Assembly (NCBI RefSeq): GCF_020907245.1
Contig: NZ_JAJJWH010000020.1
Span: 1-64,000 of the forward strand
Direction: 5' to 3'
DNA: 64,000 nt
Source of the DNA: Pontibacter harenae
GTDB taxonomy: Bacteria; Bacteroidota; Bacteroidia; Cytophagales; Hymenobacteraceae
Below, piece by piece: positions 38,095 through 46,331 of this stretch. Made by a program: the position numbers and the translations under genes. The first letter of the stretch is position 1. Each line of letters opens with the position of its first letter. Below the pieces are notes generated by a model. The model worked only from the letters and a program-made list of their open reading frames with translations. It was not told the origin of the DNA and did no database searches.

Positions 38095-38124
38095 AAAAGG
38101 CGGTGCTCTCACCGCCTTTTTTAT
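38095..38124 (+). terminator. Intrinsic terminator after hsp20
   Basis: GGCGGTG pairs with CACCGCC around CTCT, followed by TTTTTTATTT. Confidence 0.88.
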
Positions 38125-38342
38125 TTATGCCTAGCATTTAAGATGCTTTTGCACTTATGGTAAACCATTTCACCAATACCCACATATCAGAAAGCTTAAC
38201 TTTTAAATTAAAGAACACACCTTGTTTCGCATCTATAAAAGAAGTAGGTAAACCAAACCTTTTGCAGTAATTTCGCCCTTTCAAAAACTGGCATTGCAAA
38301 AAGCAGTACACTGTAGTACAACTAGCTCAATGCCTAAACAAC

Positions 38343-39293
38343 ATGGAACCAAAGAGATTAAATAAATTTATAAGTGATGCAGGCTTTTGCTCTCGTAGAG
38401 AAGCCGATGAGTTGCTTGAGCAAGGTAGGGTAACCGTTAATGGTAAAATTCCACAGCCTGGCACTATGGTAACGGCCAAAGATAAAGTGCGCATCGACGA
38501 CGAACTGCTAAACACAAGGGACGAAGCGCCAGTATTTTTGGTGATGAATAAAGCTGCTGGTATTGCCACAACATCCGACACATCTGCCCGAAACAATATT
38601 ATCTCCGCACTTAATCACCCTGCTTCTTTAAAACCAATCGGTTTAATGGATAGAGATGCTGAAGGATTAATTTTCCTGAGCAACGACAGTGAACTAGTAA
38701 ACCGCATGACGAAGGGAGACTATAAGTACGAAAAAGAATATGTGGTAACTGTTGATAAAATCATCACGCCTGACTTTCTGAAAAAGATAGGAGACACTGG
38801 TACAGCAGAACTTGGAGAAGAGAAAAAGTTAAACCAAGTTTCGAAGTTAACCCCTACCCGCTTTCGAATTGTGCTGGAGCCAGGGACTAACCACCACGTT
38901 AAGAGGCTAGTAGAGGCGTTAGGCTATAAACTTGTGAAGTTAAAGCGTACTCGTGTACATAATATTTCGCTTGGCAAGCTTGCTATTAACCATTGGCGTA
39001 CGCTTACAGAACCAGAAGTAGCTGATTTGAGAAAGGTGTTATCTTCTAAAGTGGCTTCACGTGCACCAGCTTACGGCACTACCTCTGGCAAACCTTCTTT
39101 CTCTGGCAGAAGCAATACCTCAAGACCAACAAGGGGAGCAGCCGCAAAGCCAGGGCAATCTTCGAGTGCAACAACTGGCAAGAGAACCTCTTCTAGAAGT
39201 GGCGACCCAACAAACAAAGGGAATCGGGGAGCAACTAAAGGTCCTGCACGTGGGGCATCTGGTAGAAGCGGTACACCAAGAAAGACGCGCTAA
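38343..39293 (+). CDS. RluF-like pseudouridine synthase with basic low-complexity C-terminal tail
   Basis: A 316-residue enzyme. The S4 domain (1-60: RLNKFISDAGFCSRREADELLEQGRVTVNG) is followed by a catalytic domain like RluF. The motif II is IGLMDRDAEGLIFLSND; the catalytic Asp103 is kept, but the usual Arg of GRLD is Leu101. The C-terminal NHHVKRLVEALGY is a looser version of NRQIRRM. From about 236 to 316 the protein is a tail of Ser, Gly, Thr, Arg, Lys and Pro, expected to be disordered and RNA-binding. The target is likely 23S rRNA. It is distinct from the compact paralogue at 3554-4258. Confidence 0.85.
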   Translation: MEPKRLNKFISDAGFCSRREADELLEQGRVTVNGKIPQPGTMVTAKDKVRIDDELLNTRDEAPVFLVMNKAAGIATTSDTSARNNIISALNHPASLKPIGLMDRDAEGLIFLSNDSELVNRMTKGDYKYEKEYVVTVDKIITPDFLKKIGDTGTAELGEEKKLNQVSKLTPTRFRIVLEPGTNHHVKRLVEALGYKLVKLKRTRVHNISLGKLAINHWRTLTEPEVADLRKVLSSKVASRAPAYGTTSGKPSFSGRSNTSRPTRGAAAKPGQSSSATTGKRTSSRSGDPTNKGNRGATKGPARGASGRSGTPRKTR

Positions 39294-39311
39294 GTTTTAT
39301 ATTCAGATAAG

Positions 39312-39354
39312 CAAAAAGGGTAGCTGCAATATGATTATGCAGCTACCCTTTTTG
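39312..39354. terminator. Bidirectional terminator with 17-bp perfect stem
   Basis: CAAAAAGGGTAGCTGCA pairs with TGCAGCTACCCTTTTTG, loop of 9. It ends the rluF-like gene and can also serve the converging SDR gene. Confidence 0.9.
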
Positions 39355-39428
39355 TTTAGAGACACCTTCAGCTTATAAAAAGCTATGCAAGTGCATCAAC
39401 GTTTACTATGTCTGGCTATTTCTGCAAG

Positions 39429-40250
39429 CTATACGCCACTGTAAGCGCTAAAGCCTCCATCCACAATTACTGTCTCGCCATTCATAAAGGCAGAAGCATC
39501 GCTCAGCAGATAAACCAAAGTTCCTGTCAATTCCTCTGGATCGCCTAAGCGCTGGTAGGGCGTATTCGTGATGAACCGTTGTGCTCTATCAGTGGGGCTA
39601 CCATCGGGGTTGAGAAGCAGCGTACGATTCTGCTCAGTCAGAAACACACCTGGTGCCAGCGCATTTACTCTTATTTTGCCTCCGTAGCGCAAACCTAGCT
39701 CAACCGCCATCCATTTCGTATATCCTTCTATCGCAGTTTTAGCCACTGTGTAGCCCAAAACTCTGGTCAGAGGCCTTTGAGCGCTAATGGAAGAAATATT
39801 GATAATGACACCTTTACCTCTCTCCGCCATTTCTCTGCCAAATACCTTAGTAGGTATAATTGTACCAAACAAGTTGAGATCAACTGCTTTGCGAGTGTCC
39901 TCTATGTTTAAGTCAAAAATATCCTGGTCAGGTTGAATGGTAGCACCAGGCAGGTTACCGCCAGCGGCGTTCACTATTCCGTCAATGCTACCCCAGGCAC
40001 GTAACACTTGTTCTTTGGCAGCCTCCATTTCAGCCTCGTTCAACACGTCTGCCAAAACAGCAATGGCCTCCCCTCCTGCTGCTTCTATAGCGGCCACACG
40101 TTCTTCGGCACGTTCTTTATTTCTGCCCAACACAGCTACTTTAGCGCCAGCTTTTGCAACAGCCAAAGACCATGCAGCACCCAGAACACCAGTAGCGCCT
40201 GTTATTACTATTACTTTTTCCTTCAAAGAGAACTTTTCTAATCCTTCCAT
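39429..40250 (-). CDS. Short-chain dehydrogenase/reductase, D-mannonate oxidoreductase-like
   Basis: A 273-residue classical SDR. The NAD(P) loop TGATGVLG is at 17-24. NAAGG, NISSIS and the catalytic Tyr-Lys in GYTVAKTAIEGY are present, followed by LAPGVFLTEQNR and the DGGFSAYSGV ending. The closest annotated group I recall is the YjmF/UxuB-like D-mannonate oxidoreductase branch, which reduces fructuronate. No uronate genes are near, so the substrate is open. It lies downstream of the pirin gene on the same strand with a 95-base gap. Confidence 0.85.
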   Translation of the reverse strand: MEGLEKFSLKEKVIVITGATGVLGAAWSLAVAKAGAKVAVLGRNKERAEERVAAIEAAGGEAIAVLADVLNEAEMEAAKEQVLRAWGSIDGIVNAAGGNLPGATIQPDQDIFDLNIEDTRKAVDLNLFGTIIPTKVFGREMAERGKGVIINISSISAQRPLTRVLGYTVAKTAIEGYTKWMAVELGLRYGGKIRVNALAPGVFLTEQNRTLLLNPDGSPTDRAQRFITNTPYQRLGDPEELTGTLVYLLSDASAFMNGETVIVDGGFSAYSGV

Positions 40251-40345
40251 TAGCTATATTTAGGTGATAGAAAATATTGATGTATGCGTTTTAAAATAGA
40301 CAGTATGAATCACCTCAGCTTATAAGCCGAGGCAATAAAAATGAA

Positions 40346-41200
40346 TCATCCTTCCCAAACACCCATTTTACCTAATTGGTAGTCTCTAAAGGCTTCCCTT
40401 ATTTCCTCTTCAGTGTTCATTACAAAAGGACCATGGGAAATAACAGGTTCGTTGTAAGGCAGAGCGTGTCCAAAAAGAATGACGGCATCTTCTATAGCTT
40501 CTACTTTTATTTCATCGCCTTCATTTCCGAACTCCACCAGGTGCAGTTTCTCAACATTTTCTCCGTTTACTTTGACTCTTCCGCGAACCACATAAAAGAA
40601 GATGTTACGTTCTGCAGCAACAGTAGCGGTAAAAGCACCTCCAGCCTTAAGCTCTATACTTGTCATGTGTATGTCGCTAAGGGATTGGATCGGCCCCTGC
40701 TGATCTTTCCAACTTCCTGAAATCAGGTTCACTGTTACCTTGCCTTCATCTTCTGATATAACAGGAATTTGTTCTTTCTGCAAACCAATGTAGCTGGGCT
40801 TCACCATTTTGTGCTTCGCTGGCAGGTTAAACCAGAGCTGCAGCACCTCTAAAGGTCCTCCCTCTTTTTTAAATTTGCCAGATGACACCTCCGCATGAAT
40901 AAGGCCACTGCCAGCTGTCATCCACTGTATACCACCTGCCTCTATCACACTCTGACCTCCACCAGTATCCTGATGCATGATATCACCCTCCAGAATAAAA
41001 GTTAGTGTTTCGAAGCCGCGGTGCGGGTGCGGGCCAAATGGAAGCCCTCGGTTATTCGCTTTGTATGTTTGAGGCCCGTGATGATTCAGGAATAGAAAAG
41101 GATCTATATATTCTACTTCGTGTGTTGGCATAGCCCTATAGGTAACCAAATCATCCATAGGTGCATACGCGGCTTTATGTATTTTTTTGATGTTTCTCAC
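40346..41200 (-). CDS. Pirin family protein
   Basis: A 284-residue bicupin. The N-terminal domain holds the metal site HPHRGFETLTF with His58 and His60, IHAE with His102 and Glu104, matching the Fe ligands of pirin. The C-terminal domain is a second cupin without metal ligands and ends in VWEG. Members act as quercetin 2,3-dioxygenases or redox regulators. The cellular role here is unknown. It may share a transcript with the downstream SDR gene. Confidence 0.93.
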   Translation of the reverse strand: MRNIKKIHKAAYAPMDDLVTYRAMPTHEVEYIDPFLFLNHHGPQTYKANNRGLPFGPHPHRGFETLTFILEGDIMHQDTGGGQSVIEAGGIQWMTAGSGLIHAEVSSGKFKKEGGPLEVLQLWFNLPAKHKMVKPSYIGLQKEQIPVISEDEGKVTVNLISGSWKDQQGPIQSLSDIHMTSIELKAGGAFTATVAAERNIFFYVVRGRVKVNGENVEKLHLVEFGNEGDEIKVEAIEDAVILFGHALPYNEPVISHGPFVMNTEEEIREAFRDYQLGKMGVWEG

Positions 41201-41362
41201 AGCAGAAAGATTTATAGGTTGTAAACTCTAAATAATGTATATACATTAATATTAGCAAACGCTATCAAAACTGATTGGTTACAAGAGGTAAAATCTCTCC
41301 AGGAACAGCAACTTTCTAAGCTTTGAACTTAGCAACAGCACTAGAAATATTGTTTTAATAAA

Positions 41363-41402
41363 AAAGCCATTCTTACCAGAAGCATCTGATAAGAATGGCT
41401 TT
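41363..41402 (-). terminator. Intrinsic terminator after cysM
   Basis: A 13-bp stem (AAAGCCATTCTTA / TAAGAATGGCTTT). Read on the minus strand it ends in a T-run (TTTTTTATT), directly after the cysM stop. Confidence 0.87.
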
Positions 41403-41432
41403 GAATACAAAAACTGAATGTGGGAGGATCTA

Positions 41433-42311
41433 CTAAAAAAGATCAGATGATAAGTATCTGTCGCCACGGTCGCATATAATACATACGACAACACCCTCAT
41501 CTAAAGATTCTATCAATTTAGTGGCGGCAAAAACGGCTCCCCCGCTGCTCATGCCAGCAAACACACCCTCTTCACGCGCTAACCTGCGAGTCATGGCAGT
41601 AGCTTCGGCTTGCGATACATCAATAACAGTATCTACCCGCTCCCGCTCAAAAATCTTTGGAAGGTACTCTTGTGGCCAACGTCTGATTCCAGGAATTTGA
41701 GAACCTTCTACAGGCTGAGTGCCAACAATCTGGACATTATCATTTTGCTCTTTCAGGTAACGAGACACTCCCATAATAGTACCCGTAGTGCCCATTGATG
41801 AGACAAAATGCGTAACAGTTCCCTGCGTATCCTTCCAGATTTCTGGACCCGTAGAAGCATAATGAGCCATGTAGTTATCAGGGTTGGCGAACTGATTCAG
41901 CACCAGGTATCCACCTTTTCCAACCTGCTCCTGTACATAGTCTATAGCCGCTTCCATGGAGCCTTCGGCTGGCGTAAGAATAACCTTTGCGCCATAAGCC
42001 TCCATTGTTTTAACTCGTTCTTGAGTAGCATTGGCTGGCATCACAAGTTCAATCTCGAACCCGAACAAACGAGCAATCATAGCCAGAGCTATACCTGTAT
42101 TCCCGCTAGTTGCCTCTATAAGTTTCATACCTAGTTTAAGCTCTCCACGGTCCAGAGCTCCTTTAATCATCCCATAGGCAGCACGGTCTTTCACACTCCC
42201 ACCTGGGTTATTACCTTCCAGTTTCGCCAGCAGTTTTACGCCAGGTTTAGTATTTATATTGCTTAACTCCACAAGCGGAGTATTACCAATAAATTCAAGT
42301 AAGGATGCCAT
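41433..42311 (-). CDS. cysM: Cysteine synthase B (O-acetylserine sulfhydrylase)
   Basis: A 292-residue PLP enzyme that makes L-cysteine from O-acetylserine and sulfide or thiosulfate. Lys41 in NPGGSVKDRAA binds PLP; TSGNTG (68-73) and GTTGTIMGVSRYL are the substrate and phosphate loops. IPGIRRWPQEYLPKIF and EGVFAGMSSGGAVFAA support CysM rather than CysK. It is monocistronic. The acetyltransferase at 2210 may not be its partner because it lacks the CysE Asp. Confidence 0.93.
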   Translation of the reverse strand: MASLLEFIGNTPLVELSNINTKPGVKLLAKLEGNNPGGSVKDRAAYGMIKGALDRGELKLGMKLIEATSGNTGIALAMIARLFGFEIELVMPANATQERVKTMEAYGAKVILTPAEGSMEAAIDYVQEQVGKGGYLVLNQFANPDNYMAHYASTGPEIWKDTQGTVTHFVSSMGTTGTIMGVSRYLKEQNDNVQIVGTQPVEGSQIPGIRRWPQEYLPKIFERERVDTVIDVSQAEATAMTRRLAREEGVFAGMSSGGAVFAATKLIESLDEGVVVCIICDRGDRYLSSDLF

Positions 42312-42472
42312 ATCAGAATAAATGTATCTATACTGGTTTATCGTACAAAGGTAAGGCTTATTTCCAACTACTCTGAATGGCTCTTAAAATTAGTACACCC
42401 CCTTTCCCTATAGTTACACTAAAGATTTTTTTTTACAGAAAGGAAGCGCAGCAAGAAAACCTTGCGAAACAA

Positions 42473-42507
42473 ATACCCCACCTGCCAATATGAGCCAGGT
42501 GGGGTAT
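42473..42507 (-). terminator. Intrinsic terminator after the DJ-1/PfpI gene
   Basis: A 12-bp perfect stem (ATACCCCACCTG / CAGGTGGGGTAT) with an 11-base loop. The minus-strand reading has a short T-containing tail, so it is a reasonable terminator for the gene at 42526. Confidence 0.75.
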
Positions 42508-42525
42508 CAGAAAAATTATCTAAAC

Positions 42526-43206
42526 TTATTGCTTTAGCAGCTTAAGCAGTTCTTCGGCTACTCCTTCCGATGAAGCTGGGTTTTGGCCCGTAATCAGCAA
42601 ACCGTCCCGTACAACGTGCGGCTGCCAGTCTTCTACTTTCGAGTAATTTCCTCCAAGCTCCTGCAACTTATCTTCTACCAGAAAAGGCACAATCTCTGTT
42701 AAGTTTACAGCCTCTTCCTCTGAGTTGGTAAAGCCAGTAACATTTTTACCTTTAACCAATGGCTCTCCGTCTAGACCTTTTACTTTAGCAAAAACTGCTG
42801 GGGCATGGCAAACTGCTGCTACGGGTTTTTCCAGCTTTGCAAACTCTTCTATTAGTTTGATAGACCACTCGCTTTCGGTTAAATCCCAGAGTGGCCCATG
42901 GCCTCCTGGGTAGAAAACGGCATCATAATCATCAGCTTTTACTTCAGCAAGTTTTACTGTGTTCATCAGTTTGTTTTGCAGCTCCTGATCGCCGTTATAG
43001 CGGTCAGTGGCTTCGGTTTGCGCACCAGGTGCTTCACTGCTTGGGTCTACGGGCGGTGCACCTCCTTGCGGAGAAGCTAGCGTAACCTCAACTCCCGCAT
43101 CTGAGAGTACATAATAAGGTGCTGCGAATTCTTCCACCCAAAACCCAGTCTTCTTTCCTGTGTCACCGAGTTCGGAGTGTGATGTTAAAACGAATAATAC
43201 TTTCAT
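42526..43206 (-). CDS. DJ-1/PfpI superfamily protein, HchA (Hsp31)-like
   Basis: A 226-residue type-1 glutamine amidotransferase-like protein. The nucleophile elbow AAVCHAPAVF has Cys133-His134, with a conserved Glu at about 26 and PGGHGPLWDL (100-109), as in Hsp31-type glyoxalase III or deglycase. It is expected to be cytosolic and to handle methylglyoxal or aldehyde stress. A signal peptide is absent. It is a separate unit between cysM and a sorbosone-dehydrogenase-like gene. Confidence 0.9.
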   Translation of the reverse strand: MKVLFVLTSHSELGDTGKKTGFWVEEFAAPYYVLSDAGVEVTLASPQGGAPPVDPSSEAPGAQTEATDRYNGDQELQNKLMNTVKLAEVKADDYDAVFYPGGHGPLWDLTESEWSIKLIEEFAKLEKPVAAVCHAPAVFAKVKGLDGEPLVKGKNVTGFTNSEEEAVNLTEIVPFLVEDKLQELGGNYSKVEDWQPHVVRDGLLITGQNPASSEGVAEELLKLLKQ

Positions 43207-43378
43207 AGTTTAATTTTTGGTTTTGCAGGCATCTTCAGTTTGATGCCTTTTAAATAAATACTTAGTTAATCCATAAAAAGATATAACATACTCTTGGCAG
43301 AAATCGCTTTCAACGTGAAAGAATTTGTTTATTGTGTGAGGCAACTTCACTAGAACTGGAGCCAGTAATAATGCAGGT

Positions 43379-44674
43379 TTATTTATTTGCAGCAACTCTC
43401 CAAATAATATTGCTGGCATCGTCAGAAACAAGCAAAGCTCCATTAGGCAAAACAGCAACACTTACAGGTCGGCCATGCACATCGCTACTACCTGCATTGG
43501 CGATAAAACCCGTAAGAAAATCTTCTGGTTTACCTGTTGGGCGGTCGTTCTGAAAAGGCACGAAAAGCACTTTATAGCCAGAGAATTCAGAGCGGTTCCA
43601 AGAGCCATGCTGTGCTATAAATGCCCCGTTTTTATACCTTTCTGGAAAAGTGCTTCCATCATAAAAGGCTAAACCCAAAGATGAAGTGTGTGATCTGAGT
43701 TGTACATCGGGCACCAAGGTTTTTTGCACCAGATCTGGCCGCCCTCCTTTCAGGCGTGGATCTACATTTTGGCCGAAGTATGCATAGGGCCAGCCATAAA
43801 AGCCTCCTGGTTTTACACTTGTTAAGTAATCTGGCACCAGATCATCTCCTAGATTGTCTCTTTCGTTTACTACCGTCCAAAGGGTATTGGTGTTAGGTGC
43901 CCAGTCCATGCCTACAGGGTTGCGAAGGCCGCTGGCATAAACGCGTTCACCTGTGCCATCAGGATTAATTTCCAGAATGTTTGCACGGCGCTTCTCCTCA
44001 TCCATGCCATACTCCCCCACATTGCTGGCAGAACCCACTGATATGTAAATTTTAGATCCGTCGGTATTGGCTATAAGGTTTCTGGTCCAGTGGTGGTTAT
44101 AGCCGCCTGCTGGTAAGTCCAGAATTTTCTCTCCTTTTCCTGATATGCTGGTTTGGCCTTCTTTGTATGGGTACCGAACCACCCCGTCAGTATTGGCTAC
44201 ATAAAAATAATTGTTCAGCACGAGCATGCCGTAAGGCTGGTTTAGTCTGGTCATAAACACTTTCTTCAGCTCAGGCTTTCCATCGTTGTTCGTGTCTCGT
44301 ATCAGCGTAATTTGATTGGCACTTTTTTCTTCGTCATCACTTTCGGCCACAAATATGTCGTTGTTAGGAGCTACATAAATTCGTCGCGGGTGTTTCAGGT
44401 TATCAGCAAACCTGGTTACGGTAAAGCCAGCAGGTGCTACAGGCGTTTCGCCATCAGCCCATCCGATAATGTTGCTTCGTTTTTCTGCGTCGTGTGTGGT
44501 GTCGGGTGGTGGTAAAATCAGGTTCTCATTTACGGCAGTGCTTACCGTATCTACATTTTGTCCGTTCCCGCTGGCACCTTCACTTTCTGCTACTCTCTGA
44601 GACTCGCTACAACTGGAAAGAGTAACGGCAAAAAGTATAGCTAACCCAGGTAATGTTTTCATAGTAAATTTCAT
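43379..44674 (-). CDS. PQQ-dependent sugar dehydrogenase-like lipoprotein (sorbosone dehydrogenase family)
   Basis: A 431-residue periplasmic or outer-membrane lipoprotein: signal MKTLPGLAILFAVTLSSC with the lipobox Cys near 22. The propeller shows HPRRIYVAPNNDIFVAES, ISVGSASNVGEYGMDEEKRRANILEINPDG, GLRNPVGMDWAP, GGFYGWPYAYFGQ, QHGSWNRSEFSGYKV and the closing LLVSDDASNIIWRV. These are the usual motifs of the soluble glucose/sorbosone dehydrogenase family, which uses PQQ. No pqq genes are in the window. It is related in fold to the cytosolic protein at 4689-6191 but is clearly a different subgroup. Confidence 0.88.
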   Translation of the reverse strand: MKFTMKTLPGLAILFAVTLSSCSESQRVAESEGASGNGQNVDTVSTAVNENLILPPPDTTHDAEKRSNIIGWADGETPVAPAGFTVTRFADNLKHPRRIYVAPNNDIFVAESDDEEKSANQITLIRDTNNDGKPELKKVFMTRLNQPYGMLVLNNYFYVANTDGVVRYPYKEGQTSISGKGEKILDLPAGGYNHHWTRNLIANTDGSKIYISVGSASNVGEYGMDEEKRRANILEINPDGTGERVYASGLRNPVGMDWAPNTNTLWTVVNERDNLGDDLVPDYLTSVKPGGFYGWPYAYFGQNVDPRLKGGRPDLVQKTLVPDVQLRSHTSSLGLAFYDGSTFPERYKNGAFIAQHGSWNRSEFSGYKVLFVPFQNDRPTGKPEDFLTGFIANAGSSDVHGRPVSVAVLPNGALLVSDDASNIIWRVAANK

Positions 44675-44792
44675 GCTTTGTTAAGTTGGTTTTAAAACTA
44701 AGCAATCTATACGGCAAGAAGAGCCTTAGGTATAGTCACACGCTTAACAATCCTACCAGCTTTGTTTAACCTGTTCTTACCGCTCAATTTAT

Positions 44793-44800
44793 TATCTTTG
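44793..44800 (+). promoter_or_regulatory. Putative -7 box for dinB
   Basis: TATCTTTG, a perfect TAnnTTTG, 20 bases upstream of the TTG start at 44820. The -33 position reads CTG instead of TTG. It would give a leader of only about a dozen bases. Confidence 0.45.
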
Positions 44801-44819
44801 CTCAAAGATTCCGCAACTG

Positions 44820-45899
44820 TTGAGACAGCCAATCCGCAAAATAATACATATTGATATGGATGCTTTTTTCTCATCTGTAGAGCAGCGAGATAACCCCGAA
44901 CTGCGAGGAAAGCCTGTGGCTGTGGGTGGCTCTAAAGCAAGAGGTGTAGTGGCCGCGGCTAGTTACGAAGCGCGTAAGTATGGTGTTCACTCTGCACTAG
45001 CATCTAAAATTGCGGCACAGAGATGCCCGCAACTTGTTTTTGTTAAGCCTCGCTTTGAGGTATACAGTGCCGTTTCGAGACAGATACGGGAAATCTTCCA
45101 TCAGTACACCGACCTGGTGGAGCCCCTTTCTTTAGATGAAGCCTACCTTGATGTGACAGAAAACAAAGTAGGAATGCCATCCGCCAGCATCATTGCCAAA
45201 GAGATCAAAGCCCGTATACTGGAGGAAACAAAGCTAACGGCCTCTGCAGGTGTATCCTATAATAAGTTCTTAGCCAAGATAGCCTCAGACATGAACAAGC
45301 CTGATGGTTTCACGCTTATAACACCTGATAAAGCCGAAGAACTAGTAGCAGGCTTAGCCATAGAGAAATTTCATGGTATAGGTAAGGTTACGGCTGGCAA
45401 AATGCAAAGCATGGGCATTATAACAGGTGCTCACCTTCGGGAGCGTTCGGAAGAAGAATTGGTGCGTAATTTCGGAAAAGTAGGCCGCTATTACTACCAT
45501 ATTGCAAGAGCTCAGGATAGCCGAGAAGTTCAGCCTCATCGCATACGCAAATCGATTGGTTCGGAACGCACTTTTGAGGTAGACCTGACGGAGGAGGAAG
45601 ACATGCTGGCACAGTTGGATTACTTGGCAAAGGAAGTGGCACAGGACATGGCACGACTGAAAGCTTCTGCCAAAACAATAACCGTAAAAATCAAGTACTT
45701 CGACTTTAATCAGAATACGCGCAGTAAAACCTACTTAAGCGAGTTTAGTTCTCCCGAAGCCATTTTTACGATAGCACGAGAATTGCTGCACACACCACAG
45801 TTACCTCAATTCCCTGTGCGTCTTTTAGGTATTGCAGCCTCTAACTTAATCTACCAACACGATAAACAGGAAGGTTACCAGCTTACATTTGAGTTTTAG
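44820..45899 (+). CDS. dinB: DNA polymerase IV (Y-family translesion polymerase)
   Basis: A 359-residue error-prone polymerase. DMDAFFSSVEQ (about 12-22) and SLDEAYLDVT (about 103-112) hold the catalytic acidic residues; the little-finger domain begins near 240. The frame starts with TTG at 44820, the only codon before the conserved IIHIDMDAFF that allows a full N terminus, and a -7 box lies 20 bases ahead. No beta-clamp motif could be identified with certainty at the C terminus (LTFEF). Expected to bypass damaged bases and probably to be induced by DNA damage. Confidence 0.93.
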   Translation: MRQPIRKIIHIDMDAFFSSVEQRDNPELRGKPVAVGGSKARGVVAAASYEARKYGVHSALASKIAAQRCPQLVFVKPRFEVYSAVSRQIREIFHQYTDLVEPLSLDEAYLDVTENKVGMPSASIIAKEIKARILEETKLTASAGVSYNKFLAKIASDMNKPDGFTLITPDKAEELVAGLAIEKFHGIGKVTAGKMQSMGIITGAHLRERSEEELVRNFGKVGRYYYHIARAQDSREVQPHRIRKSIGSERTFEVDLTEEEDMLAQLDYLAKEVAQDMARLKASAKTITVKIKYFDFNQNTRSKTYLSEFSSPEAIFTIARELLHTPQLPQFPVRLLGIAASNLIYQHDKQEGYQLTFEF

Positions 45900-46331
45900 C
45901 CCTAATTGAAGCTAAAGGCCTCACCATTTTAGCCCCAGTACATCTTCTACCTTTCGCTAGAAAGGCTTCAATTCCGAAGATCACCAGCCAATTTATTCTA
46001 TCATTTCTGACCAAAATCTTGGGCTACAACATTACACCAGCTGCTTTTAGGCAGTCTTCTTAGATCGGGGAAATGAACTATAAAACATATTTTCTGTTCT
46101 TTTTTTCTGTATGTGTAGATTTTTATCATCCTTGATATCATAGGATTAGCACGTGTTAGAACAGCTAAAATATTTTTTTTGTAACAGAAGCTGCATTATA
46201 ATTAAACCATTTAACCTGCCGTTAGTCTGAGAATAAAATAAAAACTATTGCTGGTATTTGAAATTTTACTACTTTCATAGTTACAACATCTACTACCTAA
46301 ATCAAATCTTACCTAATCTAAACTTTAAACC
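45900..46331. other. Intergenic region before the second metzincin-like gene
   Basis: About 430 bases without a gene. It includes the promoter-like pair at 46248-46277. No hairpin terminator for dinB was found. Confidence 0.4.
46248..46277 (+). promoter_or_regulatory. Putative Bacteroidota promoter for the second metzincin-like gene
   Basis: TTG at 46248-46250, a spacer of exactly 19 bases, then TACTTTCA at 46270-46277 (TAnnTTTG with one change). The ATG follows about 55 bases later. Confidence 0.55.

Noticed and set aside
40313..40332. Palindrome CCTCAGCTTATAAGCCGAGG after the pirin gene as a terminator
   Set aside because: It has no T-tract on the minus strand and contains mismatches; it could be a weak hairpin only.
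43210..43461. 83-codon minus-strand frame before the sorbosone-dehydrogenase-like gene end
   Set aside because: It overlaps the 3' end of a well-supported gene on the same strand in another frame and has no recognisable features.
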